5,847 bases of DNA. Origin: an uncultured Collinsella sp. (lineage in GTDB: Bacteria > Actinomycetota > Coriobacteriia > Coriobacteriales > Coriobacteriaceae). The notes below the pieces were generated by a model. The model searched no databases, was not told the origin of the DNA, and worked only from the letters and a program-made list of their open reading frames with translations. Shown in pieces: positions 1 to 5,191 of the stretch. The stretch spans positions 1-5,847 of the forward strand of contig CAADUS010000082.1 in the NCBI GenBank assembly GCA_900752275.1, given 5' to 3'. Every line of letters begins with the position of its first letter. The stretch's first letter is position 1. A program made the position numbers and the translations under genes.

Positions 1-786
1 CTCGGCCCCGAGCGCTTCCAGCAGTTCCTCGAGGGCTTCCATGCCATCGACGAGTACTTCTGCAACACGCCGCTCGAGAACAACGCCGTCGCGCTGATGG
101 GCCTGCTCAACGTCTGGTACGTCAACTTCTTCGGCTCCAAGAGCCACGCCGTGCTTCCGTACTGCCAGTATCTGCACCGTTTCCCGGCCTACCTGCAGCA
201 GCTCACCATGGAGTCCAACGGCAAGCATGTCCGCTGGGACGGCAGCGCCGTGACCTCCGACACTGGTGAGATCTTCTGGGGCGAGCCCGGCACCAACGGT
301 CAGCACGCCTTCTACCAGCTGCTGCACCAGGGCACCGTGGTGGTCCCGGCCGACTTTATCGCTTTCGCCAACACTGCCAACCCCGCAACCGACAGCGGCC
401 AGGATGTCCACGAGCTGTTCCTGGGCAACTTCCTGGCCCAGACCAAGGCACTCGCCTTTGGTAAGACGGCCGATGAGGTGCGCGCCGAGGGCACGCCCGA
501 GCAGATCGTCCCGGCCCGCTGCTTTGAGGGCAACCGTCCGACGACCTCGATCTTTGGCGACACGTTGACCCCGTTCGCACTCGGCGAGCTCATCGCCCTG
601 TACGAGCACATCACGTTTGTCGAGGGCACGGTCTGGGGCATCGACTCCTACGACCAGTGGGGCGTCGAGCTGGGCAAGCAGCTTGCCAAGCAGATTACCC
701 CGGCCTTCCACGACGACGCCGCCAAGGCCGAGCAGGACGCTTCGACCCAGGCGCTCATCGAGTTCTACCGCGCGCATCGCAAGTAG
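1..786 (+). CDS. pgi: Glucose-6-phosphate isomerase, C-terminal part (5' end outside window)
   Basis: Cytosolic glycolytic and gluconeogenic enzyme that interconverts glucose-6-phosphate and fructose-6-phosphate. The frame is open from base 1, and 261 residues are visible, roughly the last half of a protein usually near 550 aa. The block GEPGTNGQHAFYQLLHQG (starting near visible residue 94) carries the family's catalytic Glu (codon 283-285). The His in DVHELFLGNF (codon 409-411) aligns with the ring-opening His of E. coli and animal enzymes. The second signature, SYDQWGVELGKQ, supplies the conserved Lys (codon 676-678). FEGNRPT and ALGELIALYEH are also typical of the family. The stop is TAG at 784-786. 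No frameshift or missing catalytic residue is seen. Strong preference for C- or G-ending codons fits a highly expressed core gene. The true start lies upstream of the window, so the internal ATG at 97 is not the start. Confidence 0.97.
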   Translation, partial: LGPERFQQFLEGFHAIDEYFCNTPLENNAVALMGLLNVWYVNFFGSKSHAVLPYCQYLHRFPAYLQQLTMESNGKHVRWDGSAVTSDTGEIFWGEPGTNGQHAFYQLLHQGTVVVPADFIAFANTANPATDSGQDVHELFLGNFLAQTKALAFGKTADEVRAEGTPEQIVPARCFEGNRPTTSIFGDTLTPFALGELIALYEHITFVEGTVWGIDSYDQWGVELGKQLAKQITPAFHDDAAKAEQDASTQALIEFYRAHRK

Positions 787-819
787 TCGCTGCTGTTAAC
801 GCATCGCGCCTTATAGTCA

Positions 820-856
820 GGGGCCCGTATCCTATCGGATGCGGGCCCCTTTGCTT
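820..856 (+). terminator. Intrinsic terminator after pgi
   Basis: A 13-bp stem (820-832 with 837-849, including one G-U pair) starts with GGGGCCCG and closes a TATC loop. It is followed by the T-rich stretch TTTGCTTT. It lies 34 bases after the pgi stop. Read from the minus strand, the same hairpin lies about 80 bases after the stop of the ATPase gene but has no following U-tract. It should therefore terminate pgi well and the convergent operon poorly, if at all. Confidence 0.9.
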
Positions 857-927
857 TGCCGTGGTCCCGGGGCGCACGGCCTTTGTGGAACATCGTCGGG
901 GCGCCGCGCGCTGCGAGAACCCTGCGC

Positions 928-2232
928 CTAGATCTCGGCCTCCGCATGGCCTCGCTGCGCCTCGGGCAGCTCCCCGTAGAGCGGATGGTCTTCGAGCCTA
1001 AAGCGCTCGACCTGTTCGGGAGTGCGACCGCGTACAAAGAGCCACGAGCGATCGATCGGCGTCGCCATGAGCGTGCTGGGCAGCGCGTCGGCGCGGTCGG
1101 AAAACACCCGGGCACTCTCGGGATCCTGGAACGCCAGCACCAGATGCGTGTCGCAGTTGCCCATGATGGAGCGTGCGCGTGCCTCGCCATAGAGCGCATC
1201 GAGCTGGTTGGTCGACTGCAGCAGCAGCGTCGCCCAGATGTTGCGGCTTCGGATAATCGAGAGCACGTTGTCGATCTGGGGGATCTGCAGATTTGCGAAG
1301 TCATCGAGCATAAAGCGCACGGGCACGGGCAGGCTGCCGTCGGGCTGCCTATCGGCCTCGCGAATGAGGCCCATAAACGCCTGCGTAATAAAGAGGCCGG
1401 TCAGCGGATCGAGATTGCGGTCGATATCGCTCACGGTTACAAACAGGGCGCAGGGGGTGTGTCCCATGGAAGCGAAGTCCACCTGATGGCACTCACGATA
1501 GAGCTGTGCCGCACCGTCGAATCCCAGACACATGACCTTTTCGGCAAGGATGCCGACGATGCTCGCGTGCATGCGCTCGGCATTTTGCGTAATGGCGTAG
1601 CGCCGCCATAGCGAGAGGGCATAGCTTTGGGGGTCGGTCGTGATCAGGTCGTCAAACAATCGACCCGTGGCACCGTCCTGCAGGTGCTCGATCAGCTTGA
1701 TGACCGAGCTGATCGTCTGCTCGTCGGCGGGTAGCTGTTCGGTGACGTAGGCGATAAGACACGACAGCAGGTTTGCCGCCGCATGATCCCAAAAAGGCTG
1801 GTTGTTGTCCTCGATGGGGCAGATGGCCTTTGCCACCGAGAGGATGTCCTGCTGGTTGGGCCTGCCGTCCGCCTTGCGGCGAATGTGCCTCAGGGGGTTG
1901 TAGCCGCAGCGCTCGATGCCGGGCGCAAGGGCCGGGACGGTGTTGAGGTCGGCGAAGTTGAGACATTGCACGCAGTAACCGTGGGCTGCCAGCACGGGTC
2001 CCACTTCGCGACAGAGCGTGCCTTTGGTGTCGAGCACGATGTAGCTTGCGTTCATTTGCAGCAGGTTGGGCTTGAGGACGTTTCGGGTCTTGCCGGCTCC
2101 CGAGGGGCCGATCACAAGTGCATTGTTGTTGAGTCCCGTTTGGCGGGTGTCGCAGGAAAGCGTTCGATCCTTGGCGAGGATGGTGGACGATGCGGACTCA
2201 GATGCGGCGAGGCGGCTGGTGAGGTTAGACAT
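928..2232 (-). CDS. VirD4/TraG-like type IV coupling-protein ATPase lacking N-terminal membrane helices
   Basis: A 434-aa P-loop ATPase of the conjugative coupling-protein (VirD4/TraG) family. These proteins form hexamers that feed DNA or protein substrates into a transfer channel. Walker A is GPSGAGKT (residues 42-49), followed by the family block KPNLLQMNASYIVLDTKG (54-71). FWDHAAANLLSCLIAYV (147-163) is also typical. The Walker B region is FMLDDFANLQIP (307-318), where relatives usually read LDEFANIGQIP, so the usual Glu is Asp and the loop appears one residue shorter. IIRSRN (326-331), LLLQS (336-340) and GNCDT (358-362) follow as expected. Relatives normally have two membrane helices and about 150 residues before Walker A. 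Here there are only 41, with no hydrophobic segment. The start at 2232 is set by AAGGAGG with 6-base spacing. A longer frame back to 2424 only shadows the clpP-like gene. The start overlaps the protease stop by 8 bases. ATPase family membership is secure. A conjugation role is uncertain, because no relaxase or channel gene is visible. Confidence 0.9.
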   Translation of the reverse strand: MSNLTSRLAASESASSTILAKDRTLSCDTRQTGLNNNALVIGPSGAGKTRNVLKPNLLQMNASYIVLDTKGTLCREVGPVLAAHGYCVQCLNFADLNTVPALAPGIERCGYNPLRHIRRKADGRPNQQDILSVAKAICPIEDNNQPFWDHAAANLLSCLIAYVTEQLPADEQTISSVIKLIEHLQDGATGRLFDDLITTDPQSYALSLWRRYAITQNAERMHASIVGILAEKVMCLGFDGAAQLYRECHQVDFASMGHTPCALFVTVSDIDRNLDPLTGLFITQAFMGLIREADRQPDGSLPVPVRFMLDDFANLQIPQIDNVLSIIRSRNIWATLLLQSTNQLDALYGEARARSIMGNCDTHLVLAFQDPESARVFSDRADALPSTLMATPIDRSWLFVRGRTPEQVERFRLEDHPLYGELPEAQRGHAEAEI

Positions 2233-2842
2233 GGGCGACCTCCTTGGTGGTCGAGAGGATTTCGTGGGCAAAGCCGAGCTCGACGGCGCGCTCGGCCGAA
2301 AGGTAGGTGTCTTTTGCAGTGAGGGACTGGATGCGCTTGGGCGTGAGGCCGCTGCGGTCCGAGAGGATTTGCGTGAGGGTCTTGCGGGTCTGCATGAGAC
2401 GCCGGCTGGTTTCCTGCAGCGCAAGTGCCGAGCCGCCTGCCCCCTGGGGGATCAGCGGGTCGTGAATCATGAGCTCTGCATGGGGCGCCATACGGCGATC
2501 GTCGCCGCCCATAAAGATCACGGCGCCCATGGACGCGGCGAATTCCAGGCAGACGGTGCGGATGGGGCACGATGCGAGGCGCATGGCGTCATAGATCGCA
2601 AGACCCGATCGCACGCTTCCGCCGGCGCTGGCGACAAATATGGTGATGGGGCGGCTGGGGTCGGTGGCATCGAGCAGGCGGATCTGCTGGCATAGGTCGT
2701 GGGCCATCGGGGTTTCGATGTTTCCCATGACGGAGAGCTCGCGACGGGCGAGCATCTCATCGTAAATGCTGGTGAGCGTGATACCTCGGGCGGATTCACG
2801 CATGGTGAGGGGGCTGATGATGGGGGAATGATTGGTGTCCAT
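2225..2842 (-). CDS. Divergent ClpP-like serine protease
   Basis: A 205-aa protein with the ClpP/crotonase fold signature. The predicted triad is Ser104 in EFAASMGAVIF, His127 in MIHDPL, and Asp178 in TAKDTYLSA, each aligning with the catalytic Ser, His and Asp of E. coli ClpP. The oxyanion-hole region reads SAGGSVRSGLAIYDAM (72-87), where housekeeping ClpP usually has SPGGSVTAG. The residues before the catalytic AASMG are Glu-Phe instead of the usual Gly-Gln. The N-terminal block SIYDEMLARRELSVMG (25-40) matches the ClpP head-domain start. Length is near the usual 195-210 aa. No signal peptide or membrane segment is seen, so it should be cytosolic. The ATG at 2842 follows AAAGGAG with 5-base spacing. 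It lies 63 bases after the unknown gene and overlaps the ATPase gene by 8 bases. ClpP needs an unfoldase to degrade folded proteins, and none of the ClpX/A/C type is here, so its partner is either a chromosomal Clp ATPase or, speculatively, the adjacent ATPase. The sequence divergence and accessory context argue against it being the cell's main clpP. Confidence 0.9.
   Translation of the reverse strand: MDTNHSPIISPLTMRESARGITLTSIYDEMLARRELSVMGNIETPMAHDLCQQIRLLDATDPSRPITIFVASAGGSVRSGLAIYDAMRLASCPIRTVCLEFAASMGAVIFMGGDDRRMAPHAELMIHDPLIPQGAGGSALALQETSRRLMQTRKTLTQILSDRSGLTPKRIQSLTAKDTYLSAERAVELGFAHEILSTTKEVAHV
2239..2245 (-). promoter_or_regulatory. Ribosome binding site that sets the ATPase start
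   Basis: On the minus strand this reads AAGGAGG, 6 bases before the ATG at 2232. It lies inside the last codons of the ClpP-like gene. This near-perfect Shine-Dalgarno decides for the 434-aa ATPase over the 498-aa reading. Its position within the upstream gene suggests the two proteins are made by coupled translation. Confidence 0.85.
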
Positions 2843-2884
2843 GGGGACTCCTTTCTGTTGGTTGTGTTGTGGAATAGGATTGTT

Positions 2885-2906
2885 GCCCGCGGAGGGGCTG
2901 GCGGGC
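2885..2906 (-). promoter_or_regulatory. Hairpin at the unknown-gene stop, before the ClpP-like gene
   Basis: GCCCGC (2885-2890) and GCGGGC (2901-2906) form a perfect 6-bp GC stem around a 10-base loop. It begins at the stop codon of the 296-aa gene. On the minus strand it is followed by a C/A-rich stretch rather than U residues, so it does not look like an intrinsic terminator. It may tune relative expression or mark an RNA-processing point, but chance in GC-rich DNA is possible. Confidence 0.35.
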
Positions 2907-3796
2907 TACAGGGTTCGTCCGAGCCTGAGATCGAGCTCGGTTGTGGGGCAGGCTGCCTGTCCGTGCGGCTCGCAAGCGCCAAGGGCTCCAAAGCGATGGA
3001 GCGTTGCGACGGGCGTGGTATAGGCGAGCCGCAGCTGATGCTCGACAGGGGCACATCCGTCATTTTTGTAATGAGCCGCGTAGTACTGCGCGATGCTGGC
3101 GTTCATCTCGCTGCCATTGCGATGGCGCTCAAACTGGCGTCTGCAGGTCTCGATGATCTTTGCTACCGACTTGGGTGCCGTCGCGGGAACAAGGGCGAGA
3201 TAGCCCTCAAATAGCTCGTTGATGCTCAGGAGGCACAGCAGGTCGATCAGCGTCCTTATGGCTGCTCCCTCGGCGGAAAAGTGCGCGGTCATGCGGTTAT
3301 ATCGGTTGCGGTCGACGATGGCTGCATGGGGTCTCGGAGTTTTCTGCCCTGTGGTCCCGGGCTTTTGCCGCGCCTGTGTATTGAGCTCGACGTTGCAGCG
3401 CTTGAGGCCGTCCAACGGAAGGAACAGTGCGGTGCGCAGGGTGTTCCGCTTGCTTTCGAGTTCATGACGCTCGTCGGGTTCCCATTCGAGCTTGAGTTTC
3501 GTGTCGAGCGCCGTAAGCATATGGGCTAGGCAGCCTACGGTAAGAACGTACGAATCGTTGTCGCGTTTTGGGGCATAGGGGTCTGTCAGCTTGCGAATGT
3601 CGGGGTCGCCCATGATCTTTGTGCAGCGCTTCAGCAGTTGAGGGTGGTCGGCCAAGATCGTCGCGAGCGGTAGCGACGCGTAGTTCTTGATGGTCGCGGC
3701 GGCAAAGGCGGCGTCATATTCGTTTGCATATGCTCGCTCAATGCGGGCATCCAGAATGCTTTTCTTATCGCCGTCTTCAGCGTGGTGGTTTGTCAT
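2906..3796 (-). CDS. Unrecognised 296-aa protein, first gene of the ClpP-ATPase unit
   Basis: I do not recognise this family. The protein has no signal peptide and no convincing membrane helix. The N-terminus (1-25) is charged, and most of residues 15-135 look alpha-helical. Residues 140-160 form a basic, Pro/Gly-rich likely linker (QARQKPGTTGQKTPRP), followed by a second helical part (165-245) containing hydrophobic LIDLLCLLSINELF. The tail has CEPHGQAAC (275-283), a Cys/His cluster too sparse to call a zinc site. The ATG at 3796 is chosen because GGAG sits 5 bases before it. An in-frame ATG at 3952 would add 52 His-rich residues but has no visible Shine-Dalgarno. The frame is intact and has codon use like its neighbours, so it is very probably a real gene. 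Sharing strand and short spacing with the protease and ATPase suggests a joint role, perhaps as adaptor, substrate or regulator, which is inference only. Confidence 0.75.
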   Translation of the reverse strand: MTNHHAEDGDKKSILDARIERAYANEYDAAFAAATIKNYASLPLATILADHPQLLKRCTKIMGDPDIRKLTDPYAPKRDNDSYVLTVGCLAHMLTALDTKLKLEWEPDERHELESKRNTLRTALFLPLDGLKRCNVELNTQARQKPGTTGQKTPRPHAAIVDRNRYNRMTAHFSAEGAAIRTLIDLLCLLSINELFEGYLALVPATAPKSVAKIIETCRRQFERHRNGSEMNASIAQYYAAHYKNDGCAPVEHQLRLAYTTPVATLHRFGALGACEPHGQAACPTTELDLRLGRTL

Positions 3797-3801
3797 AGCT
3801 T

Positions 3802-3805
3802 CTCC
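3802..3805 (-). promoter_or_regulatory. Ribosome binding site that sets the unknown gene's start
   Basis: On the minus strand this reads GGAG, 5 bases before the ATG at 3796. It is the only Shine-Dalgarno-like sequence near a candidate start of this gene and favours the 296-aa over the 348-aa product. Confidence 0.65.
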
Positions 3806-3812
3806 AATCGGT

Positions 3813-3881
3813 TGATGTTCGTGCTGTTTGTTGATGTGTTGGTTGTCGTGAGTGATGTGCTTGCCGTGGGTGATGTGCTGA
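3813..3881 (-). repeat. Imperfect ACATCA-type repeat in the operon leader
   Basis: The plus-strand motif TGATGT recurs at 3813, 3832, 3853 and 3871, with spacings of 19, 21 and 18 bases. The last two units are best conserved, CGTGAGTGATGTGCTTG (3847-3863) and CGTGGGTGATGTGCTGA (3865-3881). On the transcribed strand this is a C/A-rich leader just before the unknown gene. Read in that gene's frame it encodes a His-rich run that includes HITHGKHITHD. It may be an unstructured translation leader, tandem protein-binding sites, or part of a longer N-terminus. Confidence 0.5.
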
Positions 3882-4112
3882 CGTTGGGGTGCTATGCGGT
3901 TTTCAATGTGCCCGTGAGGCAGTTGCTGCAGGGGCGGGATAGGACGGCCCATGCAAGGCGGAAGGCATCGTGCTCAAAATCGAGACAGCAATGCCCGGGG
4001 TGCCTCACATGTGGCAGTTACCTCATTAAGTTGTCATTGCGTTTGGGGTTGTACTTTGCCGATCTTCTTTCTCTTACACGCTAAAACTCAAACTTCATAT
4101 GCTCGATCTACT

Positions 4113-4135
4113 TAAAACCGCAACGGCGGTCTTTT
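4113..4135. terminator. Small, possibly bidirectional hairpin
   Basis: ACCGC (4117-4121) and GCGGT (4126-4130) form a 5-bp stem around AACG. A-rich sequence precedes it and CTTTT follows on the plus strand, while TTTT follows on the minus strand. It resembles a weak two-way intrinsic terminator, but no known transcript on either strand clearly needs it. Confidence 0.3.
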
Positions 4136-4224
4136 ATCAACTTATATGTCGGAACGCGTCTTTGCAAGTACTTTTTTGCGTTTGTTTCAAATGGGGTGGT
4201 TTTGCAACCGTCATACGCGCGCTG

Positions 4225-4252
4225 TGCGAACGTGCCCCGGCTCGGATAAGAT
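4225..4252 (+). promoter_or_regulatory. Possible promoter for the Cof-type HAD gene
   Basis: TAAGAT (4247-4252) is a fair -10 candidate. TGCGAA (4225-4230), 16 bases upstream, is only a poor -35 match. It would start transcription near 4259 and leave a short leader with AAGGAGG at 4274-4280. Position is the main support. Confidence 0.3.
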
Positions 4253-4285
4253 AGTGCGCGATAAAAACGATGCAAGGAGGCATAT

Positions 4286-5128
4286 ATGGCAATCAAAGCC
4301 ATCGCAATGGATATCGACGGTACGCTCACCAACGACCAAAAGGTCATCAGCCCGCGTACGCGCGAGAAGCTGCTCGCGGCGCAGGAGTCGGGCATTAAGC
4401 TCATCTTGGCTTCGGGCCGTCCCGCATGGGGGCTGCACGCCTTGGCGCAGGAGCTCGACCTTCAAAACCATGACGGTCTGCTAGTTGCCTTTAATGGCGC
4501 GCATGTGGTCGACGCTCAGACCGATGAGGTGCTGTTCGATCAGGCTATGCCTGCCGACGAATTGCATCGCCTGATTGATCACCTGCGTAATTTTGACGTG
4601 ATTCCTATGATTTCGCTCGGTCGCGATTTGCACGTCGAGGACTCGTACCATTGCATGATCACGCTGCCTGACGGCTCGCAGAAGAATATCGTCAAGTATG
4701 AGCGCGACGCGTGCGATCTTAAGATTCGCGAGGTCGAGAGCCTGCACGAGGTCGCTGATGCTTATCCCGTGGACAAGCTACTTACTGCGGGCGATCCTGC
4801 CTATCTGCAAGCGCATCACGAGGAGATGTATGCGCCCTTTAAGCAGACGCTTTCGGGCATGTTTACGGCCGACTGGTACTTTGAGTACACGGCGCCCGGT
4901 ATCGACAAGGCCCGTGCGCTCGAGGGTGCCCTGCCCAAGCTCGGCATCGATGCCAGTGAGGTCGTATCGTTTGGCGACGGCCAGAACGACAAGTCCATGA
5001 TTGAGTGGGCCGGCACCGGTATTGCCATGGGCAACGCCGTCGATGAGGTTAAGGCTGTAGCCCAGATGGTGACCGCCAATAACAACGAAGATGGTATTGC
5101 AGTGGCGCTGGATAAGCTGCTGGGCTAG
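4286..5128 (+). CDS. Cof-type HAD-IIB family phosphatase
   Basis: A 280-aa cytosolic Mg-dependent phosphatase of the haloacid dehalogenase superfamily with a type IIB cap. These enzymes hydrolyse sugar phosphates, nucleotides or cofactors such as FMN and PLP, and the exact substrate cannot be read from sequence. Motif I is DIDGTL with nucleophile Asp9 and acid/base Asp11. Motif II is Ser43 in LASGRP. Motif III is Lys208 in PGIDKARAL. Motif IV is GDGQND, with Asp231 and Asp235 as metal ligands. The cap lies about residues 85-190. Length is normal for the family (about 270-285). ATG at 4286 follows AAGGAGG with 5-base spacing. The gene is complete and ends 22 bases before a terminator. It is divergent from the ATPase-protease unit, with a second HAD gene immediately downstream. 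Confidence 0.95.
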   Translation: MAIKAIAMDIDGTLTNDQKVISPRTREKLLAAQESGIKLILASGRPAWGLHALAQELDLQNHDGLLVAFNGAHVVDAQTDEVLFDQAMPADELHRLIDHLRNFDVIPMISLGRDLHVEDSYHCMITLPDGSQKNIVKYERDACDLKIREVESLHEVADAYPVDKLLTAGDPAYLQAHHEEMYAPFKQTLSGMFTADWYFEYTAPGIDKARALEGALPKLGIDASEVVSFGDGQNDKSMIEWAGTGIAMGNAVDEVKAVAQMVTANNNEDGIAVALDKLLG

Positions 5129-5150
5129 AATCGCCGATAATGCATGGTTC

Positions 5151-5176
5151 GGGCGCCTGCTTACAGGCGCCCTTTT
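5151..5176 (+). terminator. Intrinsic terminator between the two HAD genes
   Basis: A perfect 9-bp stem, GGGCGCCTG (5151-5159) with CAGGCGCCC (5164-5172), closes a CTTA loop and is followed directly by TTTT. It lies 22 bases after the first HAD stop. Its T-tract ends only 15 bases before the GTG start of the next gene, so it also sits in that gene's leader. Confidence 0.88.
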
Positions 5177-5180
5177 GTTA

Positions 5181-5187
5181 GGGAGGG
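5181..5187 (+). promoter_or_regulatory. Ribosome binding site for the GTG-started HAD gene
   Basis: GGGAGGG sits 4 bases before the GTG at 5192 and directly after the terminator T-tract. It supports the non-ATG start, since no other in-frame start keeps the catalytic N-terminus. Confidence 0.7.
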
Positions 5188-5191
5188 TGCC

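Larger units (their letters stand above)
3797..4285. other. Divergent intergenic spacer without a confident gene
   Basis: This 489-base spacer separates the leftward three-gene unit from the rightward HAD gene. Its right part (about 4080-4210) is clearly richer in A and T than the rest of the window. It holds the leader repeat (3813-3881), an 8-bp palindrome CACATGTG (4006-4013), a small hairpin (4113-4135), and the presumed HAD promoter. I could not place a good -35/-10 pair for the leftward operon. I see no tRNA, known riboswitch, integrase site or insertion-sequence end. The one open frame of interest is the in-frame extension of the unknown gene to 3952, which is blocked further upstream by TGA at 3974-3976. 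Confidence 0.6.

Noticed and set aside
856..1611. 251-codon plus-strand frame, and others at 1783-2322, 2066-2695 and 2699-3214
   Set aside because: All lie opposite the ATPase, ClpP-like or unknown genes and have shadow-type composition with no recognisable domains.
2233..2424. 64-codon N-terminal extension of the ATPase frame
   Set aside because: It lies wholly over the ClpP-like gene, is Ser/Arg/Pro-rich low-complexity sequence typical of an off-frame reading, and adds no membrane helix. The strong RBS favours 2232.
3811..3881. Possible CRISPR array
   Set aside because: The repeats are only about 6-17 bases, imperfect and nearly contiguous, without uniform spacers, and no cas gene is present.
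4006..4013. CACATGTG palindrome as an operator
   Set aside because: An 8-bp palindrome alone is weak. The flanking TGCC and GGCA have a different centre and no regulator gene is adjacent, so it is noted only within the spacer.
3782..4084. 100-codon plus-strand frame with a hydrophobic Val/Leu-rich start
   Set aside because: The hydrophobic run is the complement of the TGATGT repeat region. No Shine-Dalgarno was found before its ATG, and it overlaps the start of the unknown gene in antisense.
787..4285. Attachment-site direct repeats or insertion-sequence ends flanking the three-gene unit
   Set aside because: Comparing 787-927 with 3797-4285 by eye gave only a 7-base CCCGGGG match, expected by chance in GC-rich DNA. 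There is no tRNA, integrase or transposase.
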